From NCBI GenBank assembly GCA_033220425.1, contig CM065651.1, positions 744,001 to 808,000 of the forward strand: a DNA stretch of 64,000 nt, read 5' to 3'. This document shows positions 19,116 through 31,029 of the stretch, in pieces. A program made the translations under genes and the position numbers. Source of the stretch: Lepraria neglecta. Taxonomy: Eukaryota > Ascomycota > Lecanoromycetes > Lecanorales > Stereocaulaceae. The stretch's first letter is position 1. Every line of letters starts with the position of its first letter. The notes beneath the pieces are model-generated. The model had not been told where the DNA came from. It ran no database searches and saw nothing but the letters and a program-made list of their open reading frames with translations.

Positions 19116-20632
19116 TTCGAAAGAGTTTGAAAATGCAAGCTTTTGGACATCCCTTTAGTAATCGAAATCTAATTTGTTGATCTGTACATGATATTGGATC
19201 ATAATTGATTGGCTAGGCGCCGTTGAAGGAATACGAGCACCAACCGCTCAACGCCACACATCTAACCTTGGCCAGTTCATATTTTGTGTATCTCCCTTTG
19301 ACGAAAATCATTCTAATCAAAACTCCAATCGGAAGGCATACACACGTGGTTCTTTGATGCTATGCATGCTTTGGAACAAAGATCACATGCAGATTCCTTC
19401 GTTTCGTGAACCCTCAAACGGAGAGATAAGGAAATGAGGCATCCAAAGCGGGTGCTCAGATGATATACTTCGTAAACCAGGTTGGCCTCTGGGCTGCTCG
19501 GGATGGGCGCTTAGTGTTGAAGGATACGGCCCGGTGGTGGGTGTTTCTGATGACTTGCATATGACATGGTCCGGACACAAGACCTGAGGGACCACCGGAA
19601 TTCGCTACCACGTTCAGGTATATCGGCCTGCGCTTGGTGTATTATCGATAGTTTGTGTAGTTCCCTTAGAGCACACCCACACTCCCAAAGGCTGCCCCGC
19701 ACTTAGTGCTCTGGGCCAATCATGGGGTTTCGAAGCTCCGCTTTCAGACACAAAACACCAAGTCCGGGAGGCTCTCATGTGACCTTCAAATTGTAATCAA
19801 CTTCCTCTATCCCATATTCTAGAATCATAAAAGGTGTGGAAGATTAGTAGCCGCACACCATTCTTCTTCTCTTTGCTGGTTTTGGGGATCATCTACTTCA
19901 GTGTCGGTCAACGACCCCCAACTTTCTCCCCGCCATCCTCAAATCCCGTGACCTCCTTAGTCGCCATCAGGGTCAACCATAACGACGAGCGCGTGATCAT
20001 GTAAGTAATTCCGATTCTTTGCGATTCACTCATTCCTGTTGCACAGGGAATCTACGATGTGTTCACAATGGGCTTCATGCATGCGACGTCCGAAGGACCG
20101 AGCACCACTGTTGCTCAGACACCAATGGCAGAATGTTCTCTTCAAGGGCAGTCCAGTCAGATTGAGAGCCATTGAAGTACGCGATCACGGCCGTATCATC
20201 TGCGAAGCCTCCCAAACTAGTCCACAGGCAAATTGATCCGCTCTTCTTGAGGGTGTGCTGCAAGACACGATCAGTCTAGGGCACCTACGCTTTGGGACCG
20301 CGTGCATGCATGACTCGTGATACTTGCACATGATGTCGTGTTGAAACACTGCTGACAGTTCAGGTTGATAGCTTTATCTTGGCCTCCTTCACTGCCATTC
20401 GCGCAATCTTCAACAAGAGCGCGCCTCGATCTCTACAACACACGGGAACTACGAGCATAACGGTTGCCGGCGCATCTTGTGCTCACGGCTGATACTTGGA
20501 GGCAATTGTGCTGTGTTATTGAGCCTCGAACTTGAGCCTACGGCCGTACATTTGATATCACTCCCATTGCAAGGTGCCATCTCAAATCAAGCTTCGCAAT
20601 CGACCCTCGTACTACGAGACGCTAGTGGTGCG
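19116..20632. other. Intergenic region and probable CBF1 upstream region
   Basis: No supported protein gene. An intron-like stretch with a GTAAGT donor (20001) and a TTGCACAG acceptor (ending 20046) could belong to a long 5' leader of CBF1 or to a non-coding transcript. Confidence 0.4.
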
Positions 20633-20696
20633 GTATGTGTTACAAAGAGCTTGACTCAACTCTTGCTGTAGCCTGATTTGCTAACGTTGCTGCCAG
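20633..20696 (+). other. Probable intron in the CBF1 5' leader
   Basis: GTATGT donor at 20633, GCTAACG branch site and GCCAG acceptor ending at 20696, 64 bp before the CBF1 ATG. All three splice signals are strong and in the expected order. Inference only; no transcript data. Confidence 0.5.
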
Positions 20697-20704
20697 TTCG
20701 GGTC

Positions 20705-20710
20705 CACGTG
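20705..20710. promoter_or_regulatory. CACGTG E-box just upstream of CBF1
   Basis: A perfect palindromic CACGTG core lies 50 bp before the CBF1 start codon. CACGTG is the site bound by Cbf1-type bHLH proteins, so autoregulation is conceivable. If the upstream intron is real, the site lies in the leader, not upstream of the transcription start. Confidence 0.45.
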
Positions 20711-20759
20711 CTGACGAAAGCGTACGACCTGCAACACAAGCATTGAATCGATTGCTTTT

Positions 20760-21741
20760 ATGTCAGCCACACGAAGCTATTCCGACCACGAGAGGGCCCA
20801 CGCAACTATGGACCCGAACATGCAGAACCTCCACCATAAGACCTCCTATAAGAGAAAACGAGATACCCCAGATTCAAACGGAAACAAGAGACAAGCCAAT
20901 CAGCGGCCTTCGTCCTCCTCAAATAACGTGCACGGCAACGGCCATGCCGTCAACCATTCACACGATATCTTCTCAAACGACTCGAGCTCCAATGACTTTG
21001 CCAGAATCGGCCAGCAAATACAAGCACATATTGCGAACGCAGATCCCTCAACGGCAGCAGCGGCCCTCGCTGCGAACATGCCGCAACTGACAGTACCGCG
21101 ACCTACAGAGCTCTCCTTTCCCAGTACAGGCTCTGGCAACGATCCAGATCGGCAGTTGGACTCCTCGTTCGACATGGGCGGCGGATCTGACGGAGACCAT
21201 CATCATCACAATCACAATCAAGGACCTCCTTACAATCTTGATGCATACCAGGGGGATCCTGTAGGACAAGCGCAAACTTCTGATGGCGGAGGTGGTACCA
21301 AGCCGGCCGTGGGAACAGACGAGTGGCACAAGGTCCGTAGAGACAACCATAAGGAAGGTTAGTATTACGCTACAACACCTGCAATCACCATGCTTACCAG
21401 AGTCGTTAGTGGAACGAAGACGTCGAGAAACGATTAATGAAGGTATCAACGAACTTGCAAAGATAGTACCCAACTGCGAGAAGAACAAAGGCTCAATACT
21501 ACAACGAGGTGTGCAGTATATCACGCAGCTAAAAGATAACGAGAAGCGCAACATCGAGAAATGGACACTGGAGAAGCTTCTCACGGACCAGGCCATTGCC
21601 GAGCTGAGCTCCAGTGTTGAGAGACTTAAGAATGACCTGAACCGCGCATACCGGGAGGTTGAGCGGTGGAAGAAGACATGTCAAGAGGCGGGCTTGGAGC
21701 CTAAGGACGACAGTGGTACAGATGATGATGGTGATGCATGA
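20760..21741 (+). CDS. CBF1: CBF1-type bHLH transcription factor
   Basis: Two exons, 20760-21357 and 21410-21741, split by a 52-bp intron (309 aa). A downstream in-frame Met at 20808 is an alternative start. The N-terminal two thirds is low-complexity, with Asn/Ser-rich and His-rich (HHHHNHN) stretches. The bHLH straddles the intron: WHKVRRDNHKEVERRRRETI, then NEGINELAKIVPNCEKNKGS and ILQRGVQYI. The His-Glu-Arg triad of class B bHLH proteins (H-x3-E-x3-R) is present and predicts CACGTG binding. A leucine-zipper-like coiled coil follows (EKLLTDQAIAELSSSVERLK). In yeasts Cbf1 binds CDE I of centromeres and controls sulfur-amino-acid genes. In filamentous fungi a transcriptional role is more likely than the point-centromere role. 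Confidence 0.92.
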
Positions 21742-22605
21742 TCGATGCTTGATGAGATACGACACATGCCAATGCTTGACAGGGGGTGATCACAGCACTC
21801 CGTCCGATCAAGCTCTATAATTCGATTCTTTCAAGGTTGCGACTCCGGAAACGTACACCTCACGTCTCGGCTACTCGCATTTGGTTCTTATGTGCATGTA
21901 AATGAGTCATACACGTCTCTCACGACACCAGTTAGCCTATCTACCACTTGGTTTTCTTTTTCTTAGCGTGGGAGACATTTGCATTATACAGCTTTGTAAT
22001 TCTTTATTTACGTGGTATTGGCGGCACCATCTCATGCATGATGGGGGTCCTTGGATTATTTTCATTGCTTGCGCTTTGTGATTGGGTAATGGGAAGGAGC
22101 AGGACTACAGTAAGGTCTGCGAATGTTTGCTGATCGGTATCAAGATGGGTGAGAGGTCACAACTGTCAGATCAAATGCTGCCATGCCTTCGTAGCATAGC
22201 TCCTGCTTATGAATTGAAGATATTCCAAAGATGCTTTATTGCAGCTTTCATAATCTTGGAGCCTTCAAGGTCTACTATACCATTCTCAACCCACGTAATG
22301 ATAACAAGTCACCATCAGTTCTGAAAGCATCATTGGCGTTATTATTTCATTTGGTCTGTATGGCCTCTTAGCATAACCCCTGAAAGCCGAGGCCCAGTCG
22401 GGATTAGCGCGAATACATGTGTCCTTTCCCGAGCGACTTTATTCCAGAATTCGCTTTCAGATACCTCACGCTCACATCCACTCCTTCTCTTGTGATTCTT
22501 CCTTCGATACACTCTTTGCAACTGCTACCGGTCGGAGTAGTATTGCATATTACATTCCCTGTTCTTCCCAACAGTTGAAGTCCGCACAGCGGCACCACCG
22601 CCAAA
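21742..22605. other. CBF1-SEC61 intergenic region
   Basis: It holds the CBF1 3' end and the SEC61 promoter. No supported gene or repeat. Confidence 0.55.
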
Positions 22606-24257
22606 ATGAGCGGCCTCCGATTCCTCGACCTCATAAAACCCTTCACGCCCCTTCTACCTGAAGTCGCAGCGCCTGAGACGTCAAAGACCCCTTTTAATCA
22701 GAAGCTCATGTGGACGGGGCTTACGCTACTTATTTTTCTGGTGATGTAAAGCTGCCCTTGCACTGCCGGGTATAAGACATTTTGCTGAAGATTTCAAAGG
22801 AGCCAGATGCCCCTGTATGGCATTGTTTCGTCAGATACTAGCGACCCTCTATACTGGCTGCGGATGATGCTGGCGAGTAATCGTGGAACGCTGATGGAGC
22901 TGGGAATTACTCCTATCATCTCGTCGGGCATGGTCTTTCAAGTGGGTTTAGGGACTCGCTCTCTGCAAAGGAGCACATACTGATTGGGCTTCAGCTTCTC
23001 GCAGGAACCCACCTGATAGATGTAAATTTGGACCTAAAGAGCGACCGTGAATTGTATCAGACAGCACAGAAGCTCTTCGCCATCATCCTCTCCTTCGGCC
23101 AAGCCTTGGTTTACGTTCTCACTGGTCTCTACGGTCAACCCAAAGATCTCGGCGCCGGAGTCTGTGTTCTTTTGGTGGTTCAGCTAGTCGTTGCGGGACT
23201 CATTGTTATCCTTCTTGACGAATTGCTACAAAAGGGATATGGTCTTGGATCAGGAATTTCGCTCTTCATCGCTACCAATATCTGCGAATCGATCATCTGG
23301 AAAGCTTTCTCCCCGACTACCATCAACACGGGACGTGGACCTGAATTTGAGGGCGCTGTCATTGCACTATTCCATCTTCTTTTGACATGGGAGAATAAGC
23401 AGAGGGCATTGAGAGAAGCCTTCTATCGCCAGAACCTCCCTAACATCATGAATCTTCTCGCTACCCTTGTTGTCTTCGCTGCGGTACGTCCTCCCATAGA
23501 ACATCTTTATCACTATCTTTGAGACTAATTCGCAACAGGTCATCTACCTTCAAGGTTTCCGCGTCGAAATCCCCGTCAAATCCTCCCGCCAGCGAGGCAT
23601 GCGCGGCAGCTACCCAGTGCGCCTCTTCTACACCTCCAACATGCCCATCATGCTTCAATCCGCGCTTAGCTCCAATATCTTCCTGGTCAGCCAAATGATG
23701 TATTCCCGCTTCAGCGACAACCTCCTCGTCAAGCTCCTCGGTGTCTGGGAACCTCGTGAAGGTAGCGCTCAACTTTATGCGGCCTCCGGTATCGCTTACT
23801 ATATGTCACCGCCCCTGAATTTCACCGAGGCCCTTCTCGATCCAATTCATACCGCTATCTATATCGTGTTCATGCTGGTCGCCTGCGCTATTTTCTCGAA
23901 AACTTGGATTGAGGTTAGCGGATCTGCGCCACGGGATGTGGCTAAGCAGTTGAAAGAGCAGGGCCTGGTTATGGCGGGCCACCGAGAACAGAGCATGTAC
24001 AAGGAGCTTAAGCGCATCATTCCTACGGCCGCTGCTTTCGGAGGTGCTTGTATTGGTGGATTGAGTGTGGCCAGTGACTTGATGGGGGCACTGGGATCTG
24101 GCACCGGAATCTTGTTGGCTGTCACGTAAGTATTCGAAACGCATTTACTTGAACAGGGAGAACGAGCTGACCATCGGATAGCATTATCTACGGCTATTTC
24201 GAAATCGCAGCCAAAGAAGGCGACATGGCTGGGCTGAAGGGGATGGTCATGGGCTAG
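22606..24257 (+). CDS. SEC61: Sec61 alpha subunit of the ER protein translocon
   Basis: Five exons: 22606-22745, 22800-22941, 22995-23483, 23539-24125, 24182-24257 (478 codons, 477 aa, the usual length). It starts [20 protein letters not shown]. Family hallmarks are plain: SQMPLYGI after the first helix, the helix-2 region [57 protein letters not shown] (the ribosome-binding loop), and [18 protein letters not shown]. It forms the ten-helix pore that carries nascent polypeptides into the ER lumen or membrane, with Sec61 beta and gamma. All four introns are 53-56 bp with standard signals. The protein ends in KGMVMG. An essential gene; nothing odd is seen. Confidence 0.97.
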
Positions 24258-25003
24258 AGGCCGCTTCAAAAGACGAGGAAGACTTGAAGAATACCTTTGG
24301 TACGGTTTGGCGGACGCAATTGCGAAGAGAAGGAGGGAGGCGGAAGAACAAAGAAAATAAGGCATGCATGTGATTGTATATGCCTGTGTAAATATCTATG
24401 TATGAGTGCGTCGATGTGGATCATAAAATGAAAGTCTACTATGTCTAATCCACTACAAAAATCTACTGATTGCCAATGTCAAATGTGGAATATCCAATGG
24501 AGGATATACAAGATTGAAGGTACGTTAGTAGACCAGGGACATTACTTTAGATATTTCGGTCCATCATTTTTAGCCACAAAATTTAAGAGGGAGCAGGTAG
24601 CCTTTTTAAGAAAAGAAAAGAGAAAAGAAAAGAAAAGAAAAGAAAAGAAAAGGAGGGAATGCAGGGATCTTTCCGTTACAAACTCGTTCATTCATTGCAT
24701 GACAATTATCTCGAGGTCAAATATGAAGAATGCTCCAGAAGATCCACTAAAGCAAGGCTTGCGGGCCGGCCCATTGGGTGCCGAGCCCCATCTCTGGGCT
24801 AGGCCCTTAGAGAACCCAACCGGTAAAGATGATTACCTTGGACACCTCAGCTCTCATCCAAACGCGCGTCGCACAGGCTTTCTGATATGATATTTAAGAA
24901 CATTCATCGCCAATATATGCAGCGAAGTAGCCAACCAGTCATAGACGACAACTAACAGCGATGATCAGGCATTGGTTGAATTCGAGCCAGATACCTATTC
25001 ATC
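24258..25003. other. SEC61-SEC8 intergenic region
   Basis: It contains an (AAAAG)n microsatellite and the SEC8 promoter. No further gene is supported. Confidence 0.55.
24610..24652. repeat. (AAAAG)n microsatellite
   Basis: About nine AAAAG units with one AGAAAAG imperfection, in the SEC61-SEC8 gap. Confidence 0.9.
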
Positions 25004-28000
25004 ATGTCACATAGCAATGGCTACACCAACGGCTACGGCACCAATCGCTACGAAGAGCCTAGTCATGACGTAGAATCCAGAGATGGTAGTCGGCAGCGCC
25101 GAGCTCGAGGATATGGAGGCTTCTACAATGGAAATCTTTCCGTGCCAGGAGATTCAGAACCTACGCCCACCCAACCTACTTTCAGACGCCAGGTCACCGA
25201 TGACTCTACTGGAGGGTTCGGGCATTTTGCATCGGGAAGACGCGATACGGATGACTACAATTCAAGTAGAAGTCGAGAAAGAGGTGGGCGTGCACAGGAT
25301 AGCTCGAGGGTGGGGGGCAGTGGATCAGGAGGGAAACAGATCGAAGGGGTCCTGGATCACATACACGAGAACTGGGATGTCTTGACCAGAGATGATTGCG
25401 TGCCAGTCCATGTTGCCTTGCAACTGATGGACTACAGCTCTCTTGGTCGGGGCAATGGTTACCAGGACTTCCAACGGACGAGCAGGCATCTGCAGAAAGC
25501 TCTCAAGGCAATCGTGAATGAACACCATCAAGGCTTTAACAGCTCCATCGGGACATTTCACAAAATACAAGCGAGTATACAAGCGTCTCAGAGTCGTATC
25601 CGGACGCTGAGGGATTCGGTGCAAGGCGCAAAGTCCAACTTGATGGTCACGAACCCAGAGCTGAAGAGTCTGGGAGCGTCTTCGCAGAAGTACGATGATA
25701 TGCTTACGATATTGGGACAAATTGAGAAGCTGCAGCTCGTGCCTGAACAATTGGACGCTCGGATATCTGACAAGCATTTCTTGCCAGCTGTGGACCTATT
25801 ACAAGATGCGTTGAGGATGATAAGGAAATCAGATATGGAAAATATAGGGGCACTGACGGACCTCCGAATATACTTCAGTAACCAGGAGACGTCTTTGACA
25901 GATACATTGATTGAGGAGCTTCATGATCATCTATACTTGAAGTCGCCATACTGTCAAGATCGATGGAAACCATACACTGAAGGTTCAGCCAACGTAAGCG
26001 CACCAGAAACTGGCGCAGTGTCGCTACCGAATACCTGGGGCAGGCCTCTGTATCGGTTCATCGACAGCCTAGATACCTCGTCCCCAATGGAAGACGACGC
26101 GTCCCAGAACCCAGAGGCCGACAGCTTCCAATACATGCATATGGTCATCGAGTCGTTGAACAAGCTAGGGCATCTAGATGTAGCCGTTGACCGCATGGAA
26201 CAACGTCTTCCGGTAGAGCTCTTTGCCATTGTTGACAGGACGAACCAAGAGGTTGATATGCGCCATGCAGCACATACGCGTGGTCCACGGAACGTCGAGA
26301 AGACTGCTTTTGACTTCGAATTCGAGGACAGCAGCGCCCGAAATGAGGTGCTCAACGACCTTCTTTGGACGCTTTATTCTAAGTTTGAAGCCATTGCTGA
26401 GGGGCATCGTGCAATACATGATGTCGTGGCTGGTATAGTCAAGCGAGAGGGCCTGAGACATCCTGAAAGTCTCACGAGAGGGTTCAAGGAGATGTGGAAA
26501 CTCTACCAGAGCGAGGTATGCTACTTTGGATAGTCGATGTGGATGCGTGCTAACATAGTTAGATGCGATCTTTGCTACACGACTATCTAGCAACGGATGA
26601 AAACCAATCACAACGACATGGCCGCCAGCCTGCTGGAGAAGCCAATATATTCCATAGGAATCATCGCGAGAGGAACAAGGTATTTGAGCATCGGAGATAA
26701 CTTATAGATACCCAGGCGCTGACTGGTAGTAGCGCGTGTTCAAATTATCCGAAATAGACCAAAAGTCTGCCGACCTAGTTACTGACCAGCATGATCTCGA
26801 CCAAATACTACAGGCTTCTGTGCCCGGTCTAGTCTCAAAGTCCCAAGGACCTTCTGGCTTCAGCCGTACGAATGTTACCGCTATTACTGATGGTCCGGCC
26901 GCAGGCCACAAGCTGCTTGTCGAGCCCAATGTCTTCAATATTAGCTCTCTCCTTCCGCCTTCGTTGTCGTTCCTTCAACGGCTCAAAGATATCGTGCCTC
27001 ATGACTCGGATATTGTGATGAGCACATTGACGTCCTTCCTCGACGAGTTCATTATCAATGTTTTCCACCCTCAACTCGAGGAGACGGTCACGGAGCTGTG
27101 TACTCAGTCTTTCCTCGAGATGGATGCATTCCAGAAAGACCCGCAGTGGTCTCAGCATTCTATAAGGCCTATATTCAAGGTGAGTTTTGAGAAGCCTCAG
27201 ACGTAGTCTGACTTGCTAAAACTTAGTAGGGCACATTCAATTTCTTCGCATTGATCAGATCTTTCTGCAGATTACTCGATACTATACCCCCAGACTTGAC
27301 TTCGACTCAATTGATTATTACGCAAATGGTAGCCTACTATGACAGATGTTGCGATTGGTACAAAGGTAAGTCCGAGAATCCTTACCTTTAAGTTGTTGCT
27401 AATTCCATCTAGCTTTGGTCAGACGATCTAAGTCGCAGGTACAAGATGAGGTGCGGTACCTGAAGACTGCGGCCGCAATGGCAGATGCTGGAGAGGTCCG
27501 CAATCTTGTTGAAGCCATCTGGAATGGCGAAGTCTCTGGCGAACAGCAGGAGAATCCCATGGAGGAGGTATGTAGTCAATCGCATCGATTCTACATAGCT
27601 GCTCACAGTCACTAGGAGGTCAAAATGCTCATCTCGAAGACCAACGAGACGCCACTGGATCCTTTCGACATCATCTCGGATCGCAGATCGGTGACAGCTC
27701 TCTGTCTGATCTATTCTAGCATGGTGAGCAATGACACTTGTCTTCAGTGTCCCGATTCTACGCCATGCTAATACAATAGCACAATAGCAATGGCTCGCAA
27801 GCCAACTCCACCAGCTTCGCCGCGTTGTACCCGATAGATTGTCAACATCGCACCGAGACTCCAAGCCCTCGCACAATCGCCAATGGTCCCTCCTCAACTC
27901 CGCCCGACTCCAAGACAAGAACACCCCAATCTACCTCCCCATGACCCAAGAAATAGTTGAAGCCTTTGACAGCATTCTCGCCTCCATCCGTACCCTCGCA

Positions 28001-28603
28001 ACCACCGCCCTCTTAACCCTCCACATCGACATTCGCCTTGGGGTAATCCACATGCTAAACCGAACCCTGCATGCACACTACCTCCTCGCCCAACCAGCAC
28101 AAGATCCTGATCCCTCAATACTGCAATTAAACGCTGACCTCCTCTCATTTGCGGACACACTATCAACGCATCTCCCAGCCGCAGCACAGAAATTTATCAG
28201 AAACGGCTTAGCTCTCCTAATCGACACCTTCCTCGTGACCAACGCCTCGCACATTACAGGCGGCATGAACGGGCATGGTTGCGGTAGGATGCAGCTCAAC
28301 ATCCTCGTACTCTCTCAGAATCTCAAATCCATTGAGACGAGTTCTGAAGACCATAGCATTGAACTTGAGCGGAGTGCGAGATTCTTTGATCTGTTCATCG
28401 AAGGCGCGGACAGCGTGGTTGAGAGAGCGAAAGATAAGGGTGGGGAAGGGTTAGAAGAGTTTGATTTGGAGGAATTGAAGGCGCTGGTGGAGTTGTGGTA
28501 TAGAGAGGGAACGCAGAGTAGTCAAAGAGAGGTGCAGGTGAAGAGTCGACGGGAGTTGGGGGATAGGTTGTTGGTGCTTAGTGAGTGTTTATGGAACCGG
28601 TGA
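25004..28603 (+). CDS. SEC8: Exocyst complex subunit Sec8
   Basis: Seven exons: 25004-26515, 26563-26679, 26733-27179, 27230-27365, 27413-27567, 27616-27723, 27788-28603 (1,097 codons, 1,096 aa). The first ~110 residues are a disordered Ser/Arg/Gly-rich head. The Sec8 exocyst domain then begins with QIEGVLDHIHENWDVLTRDD and continues through coiled-coil helices (FHKIQASIQASQSRIRTLRD). A tail typical of fungal Sec8 follows: YLPMTQEIVEAFDSI and GCGRMQLNILVLSQNLKSIE. Sec8 is part of the eight-subunit complex that tethers secretory vesicles to the plasma membrane at growing hyphal tips. The third exon needs a short 53-bp intron before it (donor GTATTT). The gene ends 104 bp from the convergent PDX1 gene. 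Confidence 0.93.
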
Positions 28604-28707
28604 CGGTAATCAGCTTTTGGTAGGCGTAGCCAATATCCGCATTTTACATACATGTTCCATTGTTTGAAAAAAGTTTTATATACAACCTCCTCTGGATTTC
28701 CCCTCAT

Positions 28708-29679
28708 CTACCACCCCCTCCCAGCCATCTTCTCCCCCTCCTTCATCCTCCCAACATTCAACCCCACCATCGCCTCCCCCAACCCACTACTAACCTCCGC
28801 CAACACCTTCGCATCCCTAAAGTGCGTAACCGCCTGCACGATAGCCTTTGCTCTCTTCGCCGCATCCCCACTCTTAAAGATACCGCTCCCCACGAACACG
28901 CCATCGCACCCCAATTGCATCATGAGCGCCGCATCGGCTGGCGTCGCTACACCCCCAGCGGCAAAGTTGACAACGGGTAAGCGACCTAGTTCGGCAGTTT
29001 GCTTAAGCAACTGGTAAGAACAGTTTAATTCTTTGGCGTAGACGCGGAGCTCCATATCACTCATGTTCTTTGCGCGGTTAATCTCAGAGCTGACGGTTCG
29101 CATGTGCCTAACAGCCTCCACCACATCCCCTGTGCCGGCTTCGCCCTTCGTGCGGATCATAGCAGCACCTTCGTCTATTCGTCGTAAAGCTTCGCCGAGG
29201 TTCCTGCAGCCGCATACGAAGGGTACTGAGAACGGGTGCTTCTCAACATGGTGCACCATATCCGCGGGCGTAAGCACCTCGCTCTCATCAATATAGTCAA
29301 CGCCCAGCGCCTCTAGGATCTGACATTCGACGAAATGGCCTATCCGTGCTTTCGCCATGACGGGTATAGTGACTGTTTCCATAATCTCCTTGATCATTTC
29401 TGGATCTGACATTCGGGAGACACCGCCCTCTGCTCTGATATCTGCTGGGACTCGTTCTAGAGCCATGACGGCGCAGGCGCCCGCTTCCTCTGCTATGCGT
29501 GCTTGTTTGGCGTTCACGACGTCCATGATCACACCGCCCTTTAACATTTGTGCGAGGCCAGCTTTGAGTTTGAAGTCTGTGGGCGAGGAGGTGGTACCAT
29601 TAGGGTCATTGATGGAGGTAGAAGTGGAGGGGGCGGTGCCGGTGCCGTTGCCGTTGGTGTGGGAGTCGTTGATTGCCAT
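28708..29679 (-). CDS. PDX1: Pyridoxal 5'-phosphate synthase subunit PDX1 (SNZ family)
   Basis: Single exon, 323 aa, ATG at 29679. A short Ser/Thr/Asn-rich head precedes the barrel, which starts [20 protein letters not shown]. Catalytic features are intact: Asp53 in GGVIMD, Lys110 in [10 protein letters not shown], and Lys178 in [10 protein letters not shown], the two lysines that carry covalent intermediates in this family. The phosphate-binding motif is [15 protein letters not shown], followed by GVFVGSGIF. The enzyme makes vitamin B6 from ribose 5-phosphate, glyceraldehyde 3-phosphate and ammonia. The ammonia comes from the PDX2/SNO glutaminase, which is not adjacent here. The gene corresponds to Aspergillus pyroA and yeast SNZ1. 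It is transcribed divergently from the FUN14 gene. Confidence 0.97.
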   Translation of the reverse strand: MAINDSHTNGNGTGTAPSTSTSINDPNGTTSSPTDFKLKAGLAQMLKGGVIMDVVNAKQARIAEEAGACAVMALERVPADIRAEGGVSRMSDPEMIKEIMETVTIPVMAKARIGHFVECQILEALGVDYIDESEVLTPADMVHHVEKHPFSVPFVCGCRNLGEALRRIDEGAAMIRTKGEAGTGDVVEAVRHMRTVSSEINRAKNMSDMELRVYAKELNCSYQLLKQTAELGRLPVVNFAAGGVATPADAALMMQLGCDGVFVGSGIFKSGDAAKRAKAIVQAVTHFRDAKVLAEVSSGLGEAMVGLNVGRMKEGEKMAGRGW

Positions 29680-30268
29680 TGTGTGTTACAAATTGGGGGG
29701 GGGATCGGGGTTTACTCGAAGAGAATTGTCGTCGAGAGAATTAGAAATATAAGGGTAGAGAGGCCCGTATGCGGGATTTTTCTATTGTATTTTGAATCGT
29801 AGGTGAAAAATTGTCGCCACTGAAGATTTTTGGATGGATGAGCTTGAGTGAATTTGCACAGGTTGCTTTTGATATAGGACAATGCTGCAAGATCGATTGA
29901 ACGATTGGGCCACCCAATGCTTTTCTGATATAGGCAAATGGTAAGAGAAGGTAATTGTGTATTATATGTACCATGAACAAACAATGGAACTATCGGTACT
30001 CTAGAATTCGATGACTCTCACCAAAACCCGACAAAATGCAAAGCCCGAGACCGGAGAAAGGTTGGGGATCTGACGCTAAGATAATGCAACTTTATCGGTC
30101 GGCCGAGGCTAAGCGTTCATGACGTTGGGCAACTTCTACCGACCGCGATGCCAAGCAAGGTTGAGCTCAAGCCCCAAGATACAGCTCTACCGTACTTACA
30201 CATACACAAACAGCCTCCGATCAATCGCCCTCCTGCAGCTTGTTCCCACCGCAATTGTACATTAACCA
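29680..30268. promoter_or_regulatory. Shared divergent promoter region of PDX1 and the FUN14 gene
   Basis: This 589-bp gap separates two genes that point away from each other, so it must hold both promoters. No distinct regulatory motif was identified with confidence. Confidence 0.6.
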
Positions 30269-30876
30269 ATGGCATTCCTACTCCCCCGAACGCGGCCCCT
30301 CCTCTTCTCCGTCGGCCTAGGGATCTCCACCTTTTACGCAACACAAGCCTTTTCCCGCCAAAGACCACTGCTATGCGAAGCACCAGGCGCTACACCACTC
30401 ACCACAGCATCAGAAAGCTTCAAGACATACTCGCGAGACGCGAAAGTACCGATATTCAAGGATGGAAGACCGAATCCGAGAGCATATAGGCAGGTTAGTG
30501 CTGGGAGTGTATTAGGTATGGTAACTCAATTGGGGTGGTAGAGTTTGGCATAGACTGGAACGAGATACTGATGTGGATTGGCAGGGTTGGTGGGCGGAGT
30601 GGCTGTGGGCATGTTTTCGAAGACGTTGGTGCTGTTGTTTGGGATGTTAGTTTTTGGTGTACAGGTAGTCCTCCCAATAGGCACCTAAAACACAACGGTA
30701 GACGGAAGGCTGACTCTGGCTAGTTTCTGGCTTCGAGAGGATACAATATCATACCAACGTCACGAATACAGAAATATGTGAAGGGGATAGATCTGCGGTC
30801 TGCAATAGAAGATAATGTGGCATTCAAGCTCAGCTTCGGAGCTACGTTTGCGCTGGCATCGCTAGCAGAGTTTTAA
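30269..30876 (+). CDS. FUN14-domain protein, mitochondrial
   Basis: Three exons: 30269-30515, 30585-30664, 30724-30876 (160 codons, 159 aa). The N-terminus (MAFLLPRTRPLLFSVGLGIS) is basic and hydrophobic, as in mitochondrial proteins. The FUN14 domain is split by both introns. It reads QVSAGSVLG, then GGVAVGMFSKTLVLLFGMLV and FGVQ, a glycine-spaced transmembrane helix. A second segment, FLASRGYNIIPTSRIQKYVK, follows. The end (AFKLSFGATFALASLAEF) is a further hydrophobic segment. Animal FUNDC1 is an outer-membrane mitophagy receptor; the fungal homologues are mostly uncharacterised, so the role here is open. No clear LC3-interacting motif was recognised. Confidence 0.85.
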
Positions 30877-31029
30877 GTATAGGATGTAACGATCTGCAAA
30901 ATAAATACATGGGTATTGGTGATGCTATAATGAGCGCCATTGCAATGCTTCCGTCTCATGCTAGATGTGATAGCGGTGCTGATACTTTGTCGTTGATTCG
31001 TGTGTCGTGACACCCATCTCTACCGTTGC

